A model generated the notes under the pieces. It saw only the letters and a list, made by a program, of their open reading frames with translations, was not told the origin of the DNA and did not search any database. Position numbers and translations under genes: made by a program. Below are positions 27,690 through 28,481 of a stretch of 28,481 nt of DNA, piece after piece. Source of the stretch: a virus; the IMG/VR virus record IMGVR_UViG_3300039307_000042, positions 1 to 28,481 of that record; one strand, 5' to 3'. Within the stretch, counting starts at the first letter, position 1. Every line of letters begins with the position of its first letter.

Positions 27690-28481
27690 ATGGAAACAGT
27701 TAATACGACTGAGACGCGATTGGAAACAATTTCTAGGGCTGGAGGATTTAAGAAAGCAGCTTTGCCCGATGTACATATTACCCCTGATGAAAGAGGGATT
27801 GAGATTAATCGTGTTGGAGTAGAAGGTGTAGCTGTTCCAATTGTCTTAAATCGCAAAGGCGGAGGAGAACCTGTAAAAACTTTAGCCAAGGTTAATATGT
27901 TTGGATCTTTAGAGAAGCGCTTGAAAGGGACCAATATGAGTCGCTTCGCGCAGTTGTTTGTTACGGAGGATAATCACTCAGCACTATCTGGCAATGCCTT
28001 CCCAGCTCTTTTAGAGAAGTTAGCTACCAGTTTAGATACAAAAGATGTATACATCTCTGCAAGCTTTGACTACTGGATGAATAAGACTACTCCTGTAAGT
28101 AAGATTTCAGCTCCTTCAGGATACTCTTGCAGATTCATTGGACAGCTTGTATCAGGTAAACTTAAATTTATTACTGAAGTAACAGTTCCAGTCGCCTCAT
28201 ATTGCCCTTGCAGTAAGGAGATGTGTCTTACTGATAAAAAGACGGGAGTAGGTTTAGGAGCACATGCCCAGCGAGGGATGGTCACATTACAGGTACGTAC
28301 AAATCCTCCAACTCCAGGACTATGGCTAGAAGATATGATTCGCATTGCAGAGACTTCAGGATCAGCAGAATTATACCCTATTCTTAAGAGAGAAGATGAG
28401 AAGTATGTTACTATAGCGGGATACGATAATCCTAAGTTTGTAGAAGATATTTCTAGAGATGTAGGTAATAAGATTCAGCTA
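27690..28481 (+). CDS. folE2: GTP cyclohydrolase FolE2 (type IB), runs off right edge
   Basis: 264 residues to the window edge without a stop, nearly the full family length. Start ATG 27690 has GGAG 6 nt upstream (27680-27683). An in-frame ATG at 27678 would add four residues. FolE2 opens GTP to 7,8-dihydroneopterin triphosphate, the first step to preQ0 and folate. Diagnostic blocks are GTNMSRFAQLF (80-90), CPCSKE (172-177, metal Cys), GAHAQRG (190-196) and YPILKREDEKYVT near 227-239 with NPKFVEDISRDV. Type IB is unrelated in sequence to the usual FolE and can use metals other than zinc. Together with queD, queE and queC it completes the route to preQ0. Confidence 0.95.
   Translation, partial: METVNTTETRLETISRAGGFKKAALPDVHITPDERGIEINRVGVEGVAVPIVLNRKGGGEPVKTLAKVNMFGSLEKRLKGTNMSRFAQLFVTEDNHSALSGNAFPALLEKLATSLDTKDVYISASFDYWMNKTTPVSKISAPSGYSCRFIGQLVSGKLKFITEVTVPVASYCPCSKEMCLTDKKTGVGLGAHAQRGMVTLQVRTNPPTPGLWLEDMIRIAETSGSAELYPILKREDEKYVTIAGYDNPKFVEDISRDVGNKIQL

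Noticed and set aside
28070-28345. Minus-strand ORF at the right edge
   Set aside because: Antisense of the well-supported folE2 gene.

Overview
This window looks like part of the genome of a large, probably virulent tailed dsDNA phage. It is AT-rich. Every convincing gene lies on the + strand, packed end to start with 1-8 nt overlaps. There is no integrase, transposase, tRNA, rRNA or CRISPR array. The gene set is typical of large phages: tail fibres, holin, UvsW-like helicase, DnaC-like loader, DnaB-like helicase, sigma factor, RecA, Mre11/Rad50, family A polymerase and dUTPase. The host cannot be named. A possible spanin-like protein and a site-2 protease lean weakly towards a Gram-negative host.

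Layout. (1) 1-3976: receptor-binding or tail-fibre genes. A partial fibre with YadA-head-like repeats is followed by two genes that each carry seven beta-propeller blades. (2) 4048-5520: probable lysis cassette (membrane-anchored coiled-coil protein, holin, unknown 93-aa protein). (3) 5521-5986: gene-free, with three abutting perfect hairpins, a further structured element and a promoter. (4) 5987-8346: cold-shock protein, HAD phosphatase, small ORF, UvsW-like helicase. (5) 8382-13657: replication and transcription block (small DNA-binding-like protein, helicase loader, AAA+ ATPase, replicative helicase, sigma factor, CHC2 zinc-finger protein, micro membrane proteins). (6) 13670-28481: recombination, DNA synthesis and nucleotide metabolism (SSB-like protein, RecA, split Rad50, Mre11, NinG-like protein, UDG-exonuclease-polymerase fusion, dUTPase). 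The four genes for making preQ0 from GTP (folE2, queD, queE, queC) are interleaved through this block.

How it works together. FolE2, QueD, QueE and QueC would make preQ0 for DNA modification or host tRNA. The DpdA-type transglycosylase needed for DNA insertion is not in the window. dUTPase and the uracil-glycosylase-like domain on the polymerase point to control of uracil in DNA. Rad50 is encoded as two separate half-genes, cut at the zinc hook, with Mre11 and six other ORFs between them. Expression signals fall into two groups. Some genes have ordinary Shine-Dalgarno sites. At least nine have no Shine-Dalgarno site but a -10-like TA-rich box ending 4-6 nt before the start codon, as expected for leaderless mRNAs. 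A recurrent promoter pattern, CGAAA(C/T)(A/G) then about 17 nt then a TATAAT-like box, precedes several operons, including the sigma-factor gene. At the sigma gene it sits inside an inverted repeat whose right arm holds the ribosome-binding site.
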